A DNA stretch of 64,000 nucleotides from Mercenaria mercenaria (Eukaryota > Mollusca > Bivalvia > Venerida > Veneridae). Shown in pieces: positions 31,437-42,908 of the stretch; positions within the stretch are counted from its first letter, which is position 1; every line of letters starts with the position of its first letter. The notes below the pieces were generated by a model. It worked only from the letters and a program-made list of their open reading frames with translations. It was not told the origin of the DNA and ran no database searches. Position numbers and translations under genes: made by a program. The DNA lies in NCBI RefSeq assembly GCF_021730395.1, contig NC_069362.1, positions 38,272,501 through 38,336,500 on the forward strand, read 5' to 3'.

Positions 31437-32807
31437 CAACAACACAGATATTAGCATTGTACAGAAGTTGTCACTCCTGATGGTTTATTCTTCTGGAGAT
31501 GATAATTCTTAATATTCACAAGTGTTTTAAATTCACTCTGTATTAGTGGAAATAAAAAGAAATGTACAAGCAGCTTATTCTGACCATTGGAATAGTACTG
31601 ATATTGCTGAAAGGATGATGGAAATACTACTGTGATATTATTGCAATAACTGGTGGAATAAAGAGATGTTCCACCTGTATACTGATAATCAAATTTTACA
31701 CTTGCTCAAGAAATACTTTTAAGAAACTACTGGAAATAAAGTCCTTCTTAACAATAGGTGAATCAATGAATCAATTTATGAAAATATTTTAAAAAAGACC
31801 TCACACAGTAGAATGCCTGGAAAAATTTACGAACCCATTTTATTTAAAAAATGCCATGCATTAACATGGGCTATTGAAGAGGAGAGAATTTCCAGTAATA
31901 GTAATTGTATTGATATATCACAACACCCCTAGTATACATGTACAACCCAATCCACAGGTATCCATGGCCTGTATTCATCAATGTGTAATATCTGAAATTT
32001 AGACATTTAGACATTGCAACTACAAATAATCAATTTTTGTTCTAGATTTTACATTGCACCAAACAGGTCTAAAATGTTTGGTTTCAAATCTCATTAGTTG
32101 CTCGTATACCATACTACAAGCATAAGGACTTCCAATTCTTTTCATACACAAGTTGTCCCAAAAACACAGGGGACCCAAATATTTTAACATGAGTAGAACT
32201 TCATTATAAACCAATCATGCTACTGGAATGTTTCTAAGACACATGTAGCTGTCGTACATTCATGCAAAACTTCACTGCAATTGAAGCTTACCTGACTGTG
32301 ACAAAGTAAAAACAAAATTTAGCATTTAACTAAAAGTCTATGTCTAAATTCCACATTTAAAATGTTGATGAACACTGGCCCATGTACTCCTCTGAGCCTT
32401 ATTGAGTAATGTCAACCTTTACCTCACATACATTCAATGTAGATATAGTTCTTATATAAAAATATACAATGTCATTATTCATTGTGTGGCAGCTAATTAT
32501 GGTCAAATGTGTAGGTAAATACTGTAAACAAGTAAATGAAGTACTGTATGTAATATCAAGTCCCCTACTGGAAGGTGACTATAATTATCTCAACTGCAAT
32601 ATAACAGATTGATCTGATACCTGTAATTGACTCATATACACCTGTATACAATATTGTGCTATATATACAATACTGTTACAATGCTCAATGTTTGGATTAA
32701 AATTTGCATACATAAAAATCTACAGTCGTTAATTGTCTTTAATATCTATTAATACGAAAAAATATTTCAGTAACATTTCATTTTTAAATTGGTGTTTAAG
32801 TAAGAAA
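31437..32807. other. Unique AT-rich stretch, no gene seen
   Basis: No repeat family, splice-supported frame or RNA gene recognised. The 64-codon frame at 32020-32214 has no family resemblance. Confidence 0.45.
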
Positions 32808-33593
32808 AACCAGAGGGCCAAGATGGCCCTAGGTCACTCACCTGAGAAACGAACCATAACAGTGTAAACATTTTTGACTTAGTGATTTCATGGAAACAAA
32901 TATTTTGACCAATTTTCATTAAGATTGGACCAAAAATGTGGTCTATTAAGTGTAAACAATTATTTTTTTCAATTTGACTTAGTGACCTAGTTTTTTTTTA
33001 GCCAAGATGACCTACATCTGAACTTGACCTTGATTTGATCAAGGCAATCATTCTGACCGAATTTCATGAACCTCAACTGAAAAATACAGCCTCTATCACA
33101 TACAAAATGTTTTTCTTTGATTTGTCCTAGCGACCTAGTTTTTGAAATCAGATGACCCATTTGACCTTAATTTCATCAAGGCTATCATTCTGACCGAATT
33201 CTTGAAGATCAATTGAAAAATACAGTCTCTACCGCATACATGAGGTTTTTCTTTGATTTGTCCTAGCAACCTAGTTTTTGACACCAGATGACCCATATTC
33301 AAACTTGACCTTAATTTCATCAAGGTAATCATTCTGATCTGACTAGAATTCATGAAGATCAATTGAAAAATACAGCCTCTATTGCATACACAAGGTTTTT
33401 CTTTGATTTGACCTAGTGACCTAGTTTTTGACCCCAGATGACCCATTTTCGAACTTGGCCTAGATATTATCAAGGTAATCATTCTGACAAAATTTCATGA
33501 AGATCAGTTGAAAAATACAGCCTCTATCGCATACACAAGCTAAATGTTGACAGACGATAGACAGACAGACGACGGACATCAGGTGAGCTAAAA
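32808..33593 (+). mobile_element. Modular repeat, GGGCCAAGATGGCCC subfamily
   Basis: Head AACCAGAGGGCCAAGATGGC then CACTCACCTGAG; five body units of ~110-120 bp (TTTTTCTTTGATTTGTCCTA, AAAAATACAGCCTCTATCGC); GACAGACAGACGACGGAC; tail CAGGTGAGCTAAAAA. Confidence 0.75.
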
Positions 33594-33734
33594 ATATAAT
33601 GAAATACTTCATCATATTAAAGGAAAGTTACTCTGCAGAAAACACACCAACATTTTTAAATTAGGTCCATATAAGACAGGTGCTTGTTACAAGTGTTTAA
33701 TATTTATACATGGTTATTTAAATATCCATACAAG

Positions 33735-34760
33735 GACAAAAAAGTTACAGATGGGGCATGAAAAGGGACCTAAAATATTTTACAATCAATGTTGACTTTT
33801 GACCTCCATGTCCTTCACCTTTGAGCTAGGGATCCCAATGTTGTGCATGACACATTGTTTCATTATAAAAAACATCTGTGCCAAGTAAATTAAAATCTCT
33901 TAATGCAATACAGTGGTATGGACCAGACAGGAAAAAAACAACACTAATATTTGACCTCCAAGTGTGACCTTGACCTTTGTCTGAGGAAACCAATTGTGCC
34001 TACAACATGCCATCTCATTATGGGGAACATTTGTACCTAAGTTATGTGTGTATGTGTGTTCAGGTTTAGCTTCTTTTTTCAGTTTTCAATATATACGACA
34101 GTGTTTACTTGTAACAGGGAGCATAATGCCCAACACAATGCTGCCTCTTTGGAATATCATGCTGTAGACATGTGACATGATACCCAGCCGCATTATACTG
34201 ACACCAGGCTGACCGTTTGTATTTGTAGTACTATCCTCTTAATGCCGAGGGTCTAGTGATGAAGCTACTAGTACCATTTTTCGCGTCTACGAAACCAAAC
34301 AAACTTTCACACTCAAAGCATCCTAAGCTACCGAGGCATTAGAAGTAATATTATAATTCCTTCACAGATGACAGAGTTAGGGACCAGATAGTTAAAAAGA
34401 AAACCCTATTGACATTTGCTTCAGAGTGTGACTTTTGATCTTCGAGCTAGAGGACTACTCTGGATTTGCCCAAGACATGTGATCTGGTTAAGGAGAATAT
34501 TGTGCCAAGTAATATTAAAATCCCTTTATGGGTGATAGAGTAATGGACTGGACAGGTAAAAAACCTTACTCATATTTGAATCTGACATATGACCTTGACC
34601 TTTAAGCTTTGCCATGAGACATCGTCTTGTACCAAGTACATTTTGTAATATCAAAATGCCTTGATGGACGAGTTAAATACCGGACACTAAAATGTGGATG
34701 GACAGACAAATGGAAAAGCACAATCCTAGTCCCTGAAACTGGTTTTCAACCAGTAGAGAA
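33735..34760 (+). repeat. Degenerate tandem repeat with an eroded SINE inside
   Basis: About four weak units related to the 26300 family (GTGACCTTGACCTTTGAGCT, GTGCCAAGTAA, GACCGGACAG), ending in GGATGGACAGACAAATGG. At about 34229-34345 a minus-strand segment (TGCCTCGGTAGCTTAGGATG, CTTTGAGTG, AATGGTACTAGTAGC) matches the SINE at 55933-56116 in eroded form. Confidence 0.5.
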
Positions 34761-34877
34761 ATGGTTAAGTGATTACATATACTGAACAATAAAGTTTTAA
34801 TTAACAATATAAATTTTAAACAATGCATTACGACATTATTTTTTCTTAATTATCAACCTTATCATTATCTTGTTATA

Positions 34878-36634
34878 ACAAGAGGGCCATGATGGCACTA
34901 TATCGCTCATCTGAGTTTAACTGCTTGCTTGAACAAATTTCTTTGCTAAAGCTTCAAAAAAAAAAAAAAAAAAAAAAAAAAACTAGGTGAAAAGGTCATG
35001 GTAAAGATTCTTTAAGATAAGTACTAAAATCTGTTAAATTTTTTTACAGGTGGTCCAAATCTCTTTCCTGTAGCTTCAAAAACAAGAAAGTAGGTCAGTA
35101 GGTCAGGGTTAATAATATTTAAGATGAGTATTGAAATCCGTATCAAAAGTTTTACATGTGGTCCAAATTTCTATGCTCTGTCTTTAAAAACAAGAAAGTA
35201 GGTCAGTAGGTCAGGATAAAGACTATTTAAGATGAGTATTGAGATCTGTATCAAACATTATACATGTGGTCCAAATCATTTTGCTGTGGCTTCAAAAACA
35301 AGAAAGTAGCTCAGTAGGTCACAATAAGAACATTAAAGATGAGTATTTAAATCTTTATCATAAGTCATTGATGTGGTCCAAATTTCTATGCCATTAAGAT
35401 CGGTGTGCAAAACTGTATGTCATCCAAATTTCAAGGCTGTATCTTAAAAAACAAAAACGTAGGTCATTAGGTCAAGGTCACAGCCAAGTGACCCCTAGTT
35501 ACTTGGGGTCATCAGGTAATTATAATTAAACAGACTAGGAAATATGATCAGATAATTTTTTAATTATATTTTCCTATATAATTCATAAAGTGACCCCCGG
35601 GGTGGGGCCTCTTTTCATCCCAAGGGCATAATTTGAACAATTTTGTTAGAGAACCACTAAGCAATGCTACATACCAAATATCAAAGGCTTAAGCCTTGAA
35701 CTTTCAGACAAGAAGATTTTTAAAAATTTTCCTATGTAAGTCTATGTAAAACTTGATACCCCGGAGCAGGGCCTTTTTCACCCCAGGGGCATAATATGAA
35801 CAATTATGGTAGATGACCACTAGGCAATGCAACATACCAAATATCAAAAGCCTTAACCTTGCACTTTCAGGCAAGAAGATTTTTAAAGTTTTTTTCTATA
35901 TATGTCTATGTAAAACTTGGGACCCCCTGGGTGGGGCCTCTTTTCACCTCAGGAGCATAATTTTAAATAATGTTGGTAAAGGACCACTTGGCAATGCTAC
36001 ATACCAAATATCAAAAGTATAAGCCTTGCAGTTTCAGACAAAAAGATTTTTAAAGTTTTTCCTATACAAGTCTATGTAAAACTTAGTACCCCCGGGGCAG
36101 GGCCTCTTTTCACCCTAGGGACATAATCTGAACAATCTTAGTAGAGGACCATAAGACAATGCTACATAACAAATATCAAAGGCCTAGGTCTTGTGGTTTC
36201 AGACAAGAAGTTTTTAAAGTTTTTTCCTATATAAGTCTATATAAACCATGTGACCCCCGGGGCGGGGCCATATTTCACCCTAGGGGAATAATTTGAACAA
36301 TCTTGGAAGAGAACTACTATACCATGCTACATACCAAATATCAAAGCCCTAGGCCCTGTGGTTTTGGACAAGAAGAGTTTTTAAGTTTTCCTTTTGGTTG
36401 CCGTGGCAACCAGAATTCTGCTTGGAATTTAATTCTTTGAACAATTTTGAAAGGGGACCACCCAAGGATCATTCTTGTGTAGTTTGGTGTAATTCTGCCC
36501 AGTGGTTTTCAAGAAGAAGATTTTTTTAGGAATTGTTGACGGACACACAAAGGACAACGCACGACATACTACGCACGACGGACATTGAGCGGTCACAAAA
36601 GCTCACCATGAGCCTTTGGCTCAGGTGAGCTAAA
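34878..36634 (+). mobile_element. Modular repeat, GGGCCATGATGGC head and GAGCC-TTT-GGCTC tail
   Basis: Head AACAAGAGGGCCATGATGGC, ATCGCTCATCTGAG. The body has two different tandem parts: four ~120-bp units around AAGAAAGTAGGTCAGTAGGT (34930-35510), then five ~165-bp units around TGACCCCCGGGGTGGGGCCT (35560-36400). GACGGACATTGAGCGGTCAC is followed by the hairpin CTCACCATGAGCC-TTT-GGCTCAGGTGAG and CTAAAA. A ~30-base A-run sits at 34957. Confidence 0.75.
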
Positions 36635-36778
36635 ATTAACTATCAGATACAAGTATATAAATTTTGTAAATGTTTTTAACCCGTGCAAAGTAAATTCAGA
36701 TCTTCCACAACTAACTTTTTTTACAGAAAACTATAATATCTTATTACACAACTGTTTTCTCCGCTGTCTTTATTTTTG

Positions 36779-37096
36779 CACTAATCTGCCCCGAGGCTGC
36801 CCCCCTCTCATGTTCTCATTTGGGATACTTCTGCTGGTTTTCACTAATCTGCCCCGAGGCTGCCCCCATCTCATGTTCTCATTTGGGATACTTCTGCTGG
36901 TTTTCACTAATCTGCCCCGAGGCTGCCCCCCTCTCATGTTCTCATTTGGGATACTTCTGCTGGTTTTCACTAATCTGCCCCGAGGCTGCCCCCCTCTCAT
37001 GTTCTCATTTGGGATACTTCTGCTGGTTTTCACTAATCTGCCCCGAGGCTGCCCCCCTCTCATGTTCTCATTTGGGATACTTCTGCTGGTTTTCCT
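36779..37096. repeat. 63-bp minisatellite, five near-perfect copies
   Basis: Unit CTAATCTGCCCCGAGGCTGC, CCCCCTCTCATGTTC, TCATTTGGGATACTTCTGCT, GGTTTTCA. The copies differ at very few positions, so the array is young. Because 63 is a multiple of three, several frames on both strands stay open as 21-residue repeats; there is no sign that they are translated. Confidence 0.95.
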
Positions 37097-37188
37097 ATTC
37101 TAAAGTCTGCACAGCTAAGAAGAACATTAACAAGTCCTCTGACTTGGAAAATGAAACTGGCTTCAATACATGCTTTGAATAACAGGTG

Positions 37189-37401
37189 TTAACCCTTACT
37201 ATGCTAAATTTCTATAATGAACTTGTTCACGTTTCAATTTGGACAATACTATTAAGTGTTTAAAGGGGTGTTTACCAAAAAGATACTGGCTGAATAGCGA
37301 ACAGTGCAGATCATGATCAGACTGCACAGATGTGCAGGCTGGTCATAATCTATACTGGTCACAAAGGCAGAACCAATCGTGTCCAGCATGGTAAGGGTTA
37401 A
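37189..37401. mobile_element. Short dispersed repeat with TTAACCCTTA ends
   Basis: TTAACCCTTACTATGCTAAA at the left pairs with CAGCATGGTAAGGGTTAA at the right; the inside reads CTGACTGAATAGCGAACAGT-like text. Opposite orientation to 16536 and 58384. Confidence 0.7.
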
Positions 37402-37676
37402 AATGACAGTTTTACCAGATTTACAAAACTATCACAGTCAGGAGAATCAACCTATAACACATGTAGATTTAGACTTTATTTACCTCACTTTTCATGCTTG
37501 TCTGGCAAATATATTACGCATTGTTAAATTCAAATTAAGATTTCCTTTTCGTAAGATGGAGATAAATCATATTTATAATTGTTTCAAAAACTAGCAAAGT
37601 TATACATATATTACATTATCTATATAACAATTAAAACATAATTATGGATAAGGCAGCAGCATGATTAAAAATTTAA

Positions 37677-38547
37677 ACAAGAGGACCATGATGGTCCTGA
37701 ATCGCTCACCTATCCCCACATGACCCAGTGTTGAACTGAGTATGACGTCGTTATTTCTATTATTTGACAAAGTGACCCAATTTTTGAGCACATGTGACCT
37801 AGATATCATCAAGATAAAAAATTCTGACCAATTTTCATGAAGATCCATTGAAAAATATTACCTCTAGAGAGGTCACAAGGTTTTTCTATTATTTGACCTT
37901 ATGACCTAGTTTTTGAAGGCACATGACCCACTTTTGAAACTGACCTAGATATCATCAAGGTGAACATTCTCACCAACTTTCATGAAGATCTCATGAAAAA
38001 TATGGCCTCTAGAGAGGTCACAAGGTTTTTCTATTTTTCGACCTAATGACCTAGTTTTTGACCGCACGTGACCCAGTTTCGAACCTGACCTAGATATCAT
38101 CAAGGTGAACATTCTGACCAATTTTCATGAAGATACATTGAGAAATATGGCCTCTAGAGAGGTCACAAGGTTTTTCTGTTTGTAGACCTACTGACCTAGT
38201 TTTTGACCCCATGTGACCCAGTTTCAAACTTGACCTAGATATCATCAAGGTGAACATTCTGACCAATTTTCATGAAGATCTCATGAAAAATATGGCCTCT
38301 AGAGAGGTCACAAGGTTTTTCTATTTTTAGACCTACTGACTTAGTTTTTGACCGCATGTAACCCAGTTTCGAACTTGACCTAGATATCATCAAGATGAAC
38401 ATTCTGACCAACTTTCATAAAGATCCCATGAAAAATGTGACCTCTAAAGTGGTCACAAGCAAAAGTTTACGCACGGACGGACATACAACGGATGCCACGC
38501 GATCACAAAAGCTCACCTTGTCACTTTGTGACAGGTGAGCTAAAAAA
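37677..38547 (+). mobile_element. Modular repeat, GGACCATGATGGTCC subfamily
   Basis: Same head, ~135-bp units (six) and tail hairpin CTCACCTTGTCACTTTGTGA-CAGGTGAG-CTAAAAA as 59310-61202. Confidence 0.8.
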
Positions 38548-38812
38548 CCAAAACAACAACAGATCCTTATATCCACATAAAATCATACACTGGCCACAAT
38601 TCAGGCTTTCTGACCACGGTACAGGTTGAAATATTGAATATCAGCATTTATATACAACTGAGAACTAGCAAAATCAACATTCAAAGTTAGAAAAAGAAGT
38701 GAAAACTAGAGTTAAACATTTACATTACCAGTAATGTAGAATTTGACTCAAAACTTCAGAACATACTTAGAAAATTTGTCAAATACATAAGATAAGGTTG
38801 TGTGTCTGATTT

Positions 38813-39655
38813 GAACAAGAAGGTCAAAGTGGCCCTCAGTCGCTCACCTGAAACTGACAATTTGACCTTGAATATATGTAAGACACACTGAATTATGAAT
38901 TAACAACCGTGTTTAGTATAAATAGTTTTTCTATTTGCAGCCCCTTAAATCATTCAAGCAGAACCATTTGAGAAGCTACAAACCAAGTTTGGTAATGATC
39001 CATCAAGCAGTCCAAGAGGAGATTGTTTGAAGTTTTTTTTTTCTATTTTTACTTCTGGTTGTCCCAAATATCAGTTAAACAGAACCACTTGAACCAAACT
39101 GAAAGAGGACCTTACAAGCATGTTACAGACCAAGTTTGGTAAAAATTCTTCAAGCAGTTCATGAAAAGAAGTTTAGTTTTTTTTTAATTTTTAGTTCTAG
39201 TTGCCCCTAAAATCATTCAAGTGGAACTATTGTACAAATTCAGAGGACCTAACAAGAATGCTACAGACCAAGACTGGTGATGATTCATCAAGCTGTTCAT
39301 AAGAAAAAGTTGTTTAAAAGTTTTCCTATTTTTATAGCTCTGGCTGCCCCTAAAATAGGTCAAGCAGAACAATTTGAACAGTATTGCGAGATGACCTCAC
39401 AAGGAAACTACAGACCAAGTTTGGTGATGATCCATCAAGCAGTTGCTCTTAAGAGGTTATTAGGTTTTTCTATTTCTAGCTCTTGTGGCCCCTAAAATCA
39501 GTCAAGCAGAACCATTTGAACAAGAGAGGACCTTACAAGGATTCTACACACAAAGTTTTGTGATGAGAAGCTGTACAAGGCTAAAACTTAACCCCAGACA
39601 ACAGGAGACTGACACAAGCTTATCACAATAGCCCACCTTTGGGTCAAATGAGCTA
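38813..39655 (+). mobile_element. Modular repeat, GAAGGTCAAAGTGGCCCTC subfamily
   Basis: Head AACAAGAAGGTCAAAGTGGC, AGTCGCTCACCTGAAAC; four to five ~165-bp units (AATCATTCAAGCAGAACCAT, CAGACCAAGTTTGGTGATGA, AGTTTTTCTATTTTTAGCTC); tail CCCACCTTTGGGTCAAATGAGC. Confidence 0.7.
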
Positions 39656-39851
39656 ACAATATCAACCTCACACAGGTTTTCATAATGGAAAATTATACTT
39701 TAAATAACATTTTTGTGAACAGACATTTTTCTACGATGTAGATTTTCATGAAACTTCTCACAGGCATTTTTGAAATATATGCTAAAATAAATCCACACAT
39801 TTCAAACTGACTGTAAGGCATAATTTAGAATTATTTAACATGTCAAACATT

Positions 39852-40032
39852 TTAACCCTTACCTTGCTAAAATTCTATAATGAACTTGTCCATCTTTCAA
39901 TTTGGACAGTACCATTAACTGTTAAAAGGGGTGCTTACCAAAAAGATACTGACTGAATGGCAAACAGTCAAGATCATGATCTCCACTGGTCGCAAAGGCA
40001 GAATCAGTCATTTTTAGCATGATAAGGGTTAA
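39852..40032. mobile_element. Short dispersed repeat with TTAACCCTTA ends, second copy
   Basis: Same family and orientation as 37189-37401, with a deletion of the central GATCATGATCAGACTGCAC half. Confidence 0.7.
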
Positions 40033-40235
40033 TATTATATTTCATCTTTAGAAAGGTAGTAATGTTGCTGTATAATAAATCTAAAATTTAGCAGATAAAT
40101 GACAATGCATATTTATTTCCAATTTAACAAACATGCAGAACTACCTTAATAAATGTAGAATGCTACTTTTGCGGATCATTTCAATCCAAAATATGTTAAA
40201 TGTTTTATTCTTTTCAAAACATCATTTTTTTAACT

Positions 40236-40436
40236 TCACACTGCCTATACTTCACACTGCCTATACCTCACACTGCTTATACTTCACACTGCCTATACCT
40301 CACACTGCCTATACTTCACACTGCCTATACCTCACACTGCCTATACCTCACACTGCCTATACTTCACACTGCCTATACCTCACACTGCCTATACTTCACA
40401 CTGCCTATACCTCACACTGCCTATACTTCACACTGA
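40236..40436. repeat. 16-bp minisatellite, ~12-13 copies
   Basis: Units TATACTTCACACTGCC and TATACCTCACACTGCC alternate irregularly. A period of 16 keeps frames open; these are not genes. Confidence 0.95.
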
Positions 40437-40444
40437 CAATGCAA

Positions 40445-42720
40445 AACATACTGTAACAAAGGCTGCTTTTCCAAATAAAATTAACAAATTTTGGGAGGAC
40501 ACTTTAACCTTGTAGAGAGTAAGTCCCTTTAAGCCATTTTGATTAAATTACAAGTTTATATACAGTCAACCTTGATTTCACTATGCGGTTACGAATATAA
40601 TTGGTAAAGTCAATTGTGGTATAATTGATACACAGACACTAATTAAACAAGAATGGTGTTCTAAATACTGGTCATTATCTCCTGAAGAAAACAATACTAA
40701 CAAAGTATTCACATACAAACTTTTGGGAAAAAGTAACAGTGATCTGAAAAGAAAATTCGATTTTTTACTTCAGTGATAATGCAAAATATATTTTGCTTAA
40801 CAGCCACAATGCAAAAGAAATTTGTTGATTTCACAGCTACTTTATCTCATTTTGCTTGAATCACAAATTTATATACGACTACTCTTGTGGTAAAATTGTG
40901 TCACAACGTAACTGATGTACTGAATTAAAATTGAACTATTACAACATTTATATAAATTTGTCATGATTTCCTGAATAAAATAAAATGAAGATTATTAACA
41001 CAATAAATTCCTGAATAAAAAGTGATAGCCAAAATATATTGTGATATTATACCGAGATATTTAAATGAGACTTAGAACAGAAAAAAGACAACCCTGGCTT
41101 ATGAACATGTTTGATTTAGACACTGGAAGGTCTTCTCTAAAATGACATCAAATGTTCAAGCATGAATTTACTCAGCAAGATCCAATGGTGTTTCATCTTC
41201 TCTATAATAACTCAGTTACCATAGCAACATCTTTAATTTCATCAAGTGTGTAGAAATATCACATCAGTCTGTATAATCGGCTGTCAATGATTAATAATTT
41301 TAATTGCTACATTAGTACAATTTTTTCTATGAATGACTAATTGGTTGTGAAATAAGTTTGGTATGCAACAACGAAAATAGGTTTAATCTGGCTGAAATGA
41401 TTGGGAAAAAAACCCCAACAACATTATGGAGAAAGAAAATATCTTGCACTTGTGATCTCCAGAACATTTTCACTAGCCGCAAATATTGCATCTGGTTTTC
41501 TATTTTGATTTTACATTTAATAAATACTTTCTATATATATCCACTGTCACAAACCAAAATATGGTATAACGAAATTTATAAATACACTGGGACCCTGTTA
41601 TAAAGCTGTCGTCTGGGTCCAAGGTTCCAGACCCGCGGATCTAGCGGGGTTAAATTTATAACGCGGGTTGGCCGTATAATAGAGATATTAAATTTTAAAT
41701 TTAGAAATCTTCATTGTCTTCTACTGTACTAAAATAAATTTATGCTTCAACATTTACTTAAAACAATGACTTAACAGCAAAAATAGCTCAAATTAGATTC
41801 TTCATTTTCTTTCAAATGTTCAAAGGTATTTACTTATGCTAATTTCTTGATCTCTCTCTCACTATTTACATCTCAAAATTCTGTAATGGTATATATCGAA
41901 CACCTAATTTTTGTTGCCTATAGCTTGGCTTTACAAGAGGGACAGCAACATGTGGGACAATTTACAGGTGATTCTAAATACATTATCTTGATATACAGAA
42001 CCGCTGTCAAATTTAAAAAAAATTCTAACAATTTCTTTGTAATCGAATAGGCTTCTCACAATACATGTACTTCAATATTTCATAATGACAAAATGAAAGA
42101 AAATGTGCTGAAAATAGGCTAAATTTCAAAGAAATATAAAAAATATAGAATTACTATCTGTTATAAATAACATAATCACAGAAAGACATAATAAAACATT
42201 CCTTGAAAAAAACTTGCATAATGTATGTCAGAGGCCAAAAACGTTTGACCATAAAAATAGTTTACAAATTTTGTGTACGAGCATACAGTGATTTGTTTTA
42301 TCTAGAAAACTAGCCAAACATATTTTGATAAAAGCAACAATAAGACTAGATGTGGGAAGATGTGTGATAGCTTCTAGGTGGAAAGACAAAGTGATAGGTT
42401 CAACATCACAAAATGAAATCTACGCAAAAATCTACAACAATAGACATAAATCCTTACCCTAAAATAATAACTTATATCCCTACAACCTTACAACTTATCT
42501 GTAAATGAATTCACACATACTAATCTAAGAAATGGAAGAGATATTCAAAGTTGTCCAGCAACCAGTACAAAAATTTTGTAGTTTTCACAAAAATACAAGG
42601 CCGTCATTGGCCGGCTGAAGAGCTAGGGGACATAATTTATATCAGTAATAGACAAGAAGCACACTTGAGTTGTCTCCCTGGATGATGAGATATATACTGT
42701 ACTAATATCCTGGAGTAGTT
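40445..42720. other. 3' flank of the SLC36 gene, no separate gene seen
   Basis: AT-rich sequence with no recognised exon or repeat family. The first ~100-200 bases left of 42721 should be the 3' UTR of the transporter; no canonical AATAAA close to the stop is evident. Confidence 0.4.
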
Positions 42721-42908
42721 CTACCCGACATCAACATGATTGACAATCCTCTCGACAACAGACACGACACTGATGATGCTTGAAAACACTCCAAACGCAA
42801 TAATGAGAATGTCCTTGACTTTGATGAACACGCCGATTTCATGCCAGCACAGACGTAAATGGAACAAACACGGCAAGATAAAGGCTAACACAGAACTTCC
42901 AACAGCAC
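42721..42908 (-). CDS. SLC36A: SLC36 terminal exon
   Basis: Acceptor TTTTCACAG|GTGCTG, stop TAG at 42721-42723. Encodes AVGSSVLAFILPCLFHLRLC and the last membrane helices (DILIIAFGVFSSIISVVSVV). Confidence 0.88.

Noticed and set aside
40236-40436. Regular short repeats that could suggest a CRISPR array
   Set aside because: The units are contiguous with no unique spacers, and the genome is animal; it is a plain 16-bp minisatellite.
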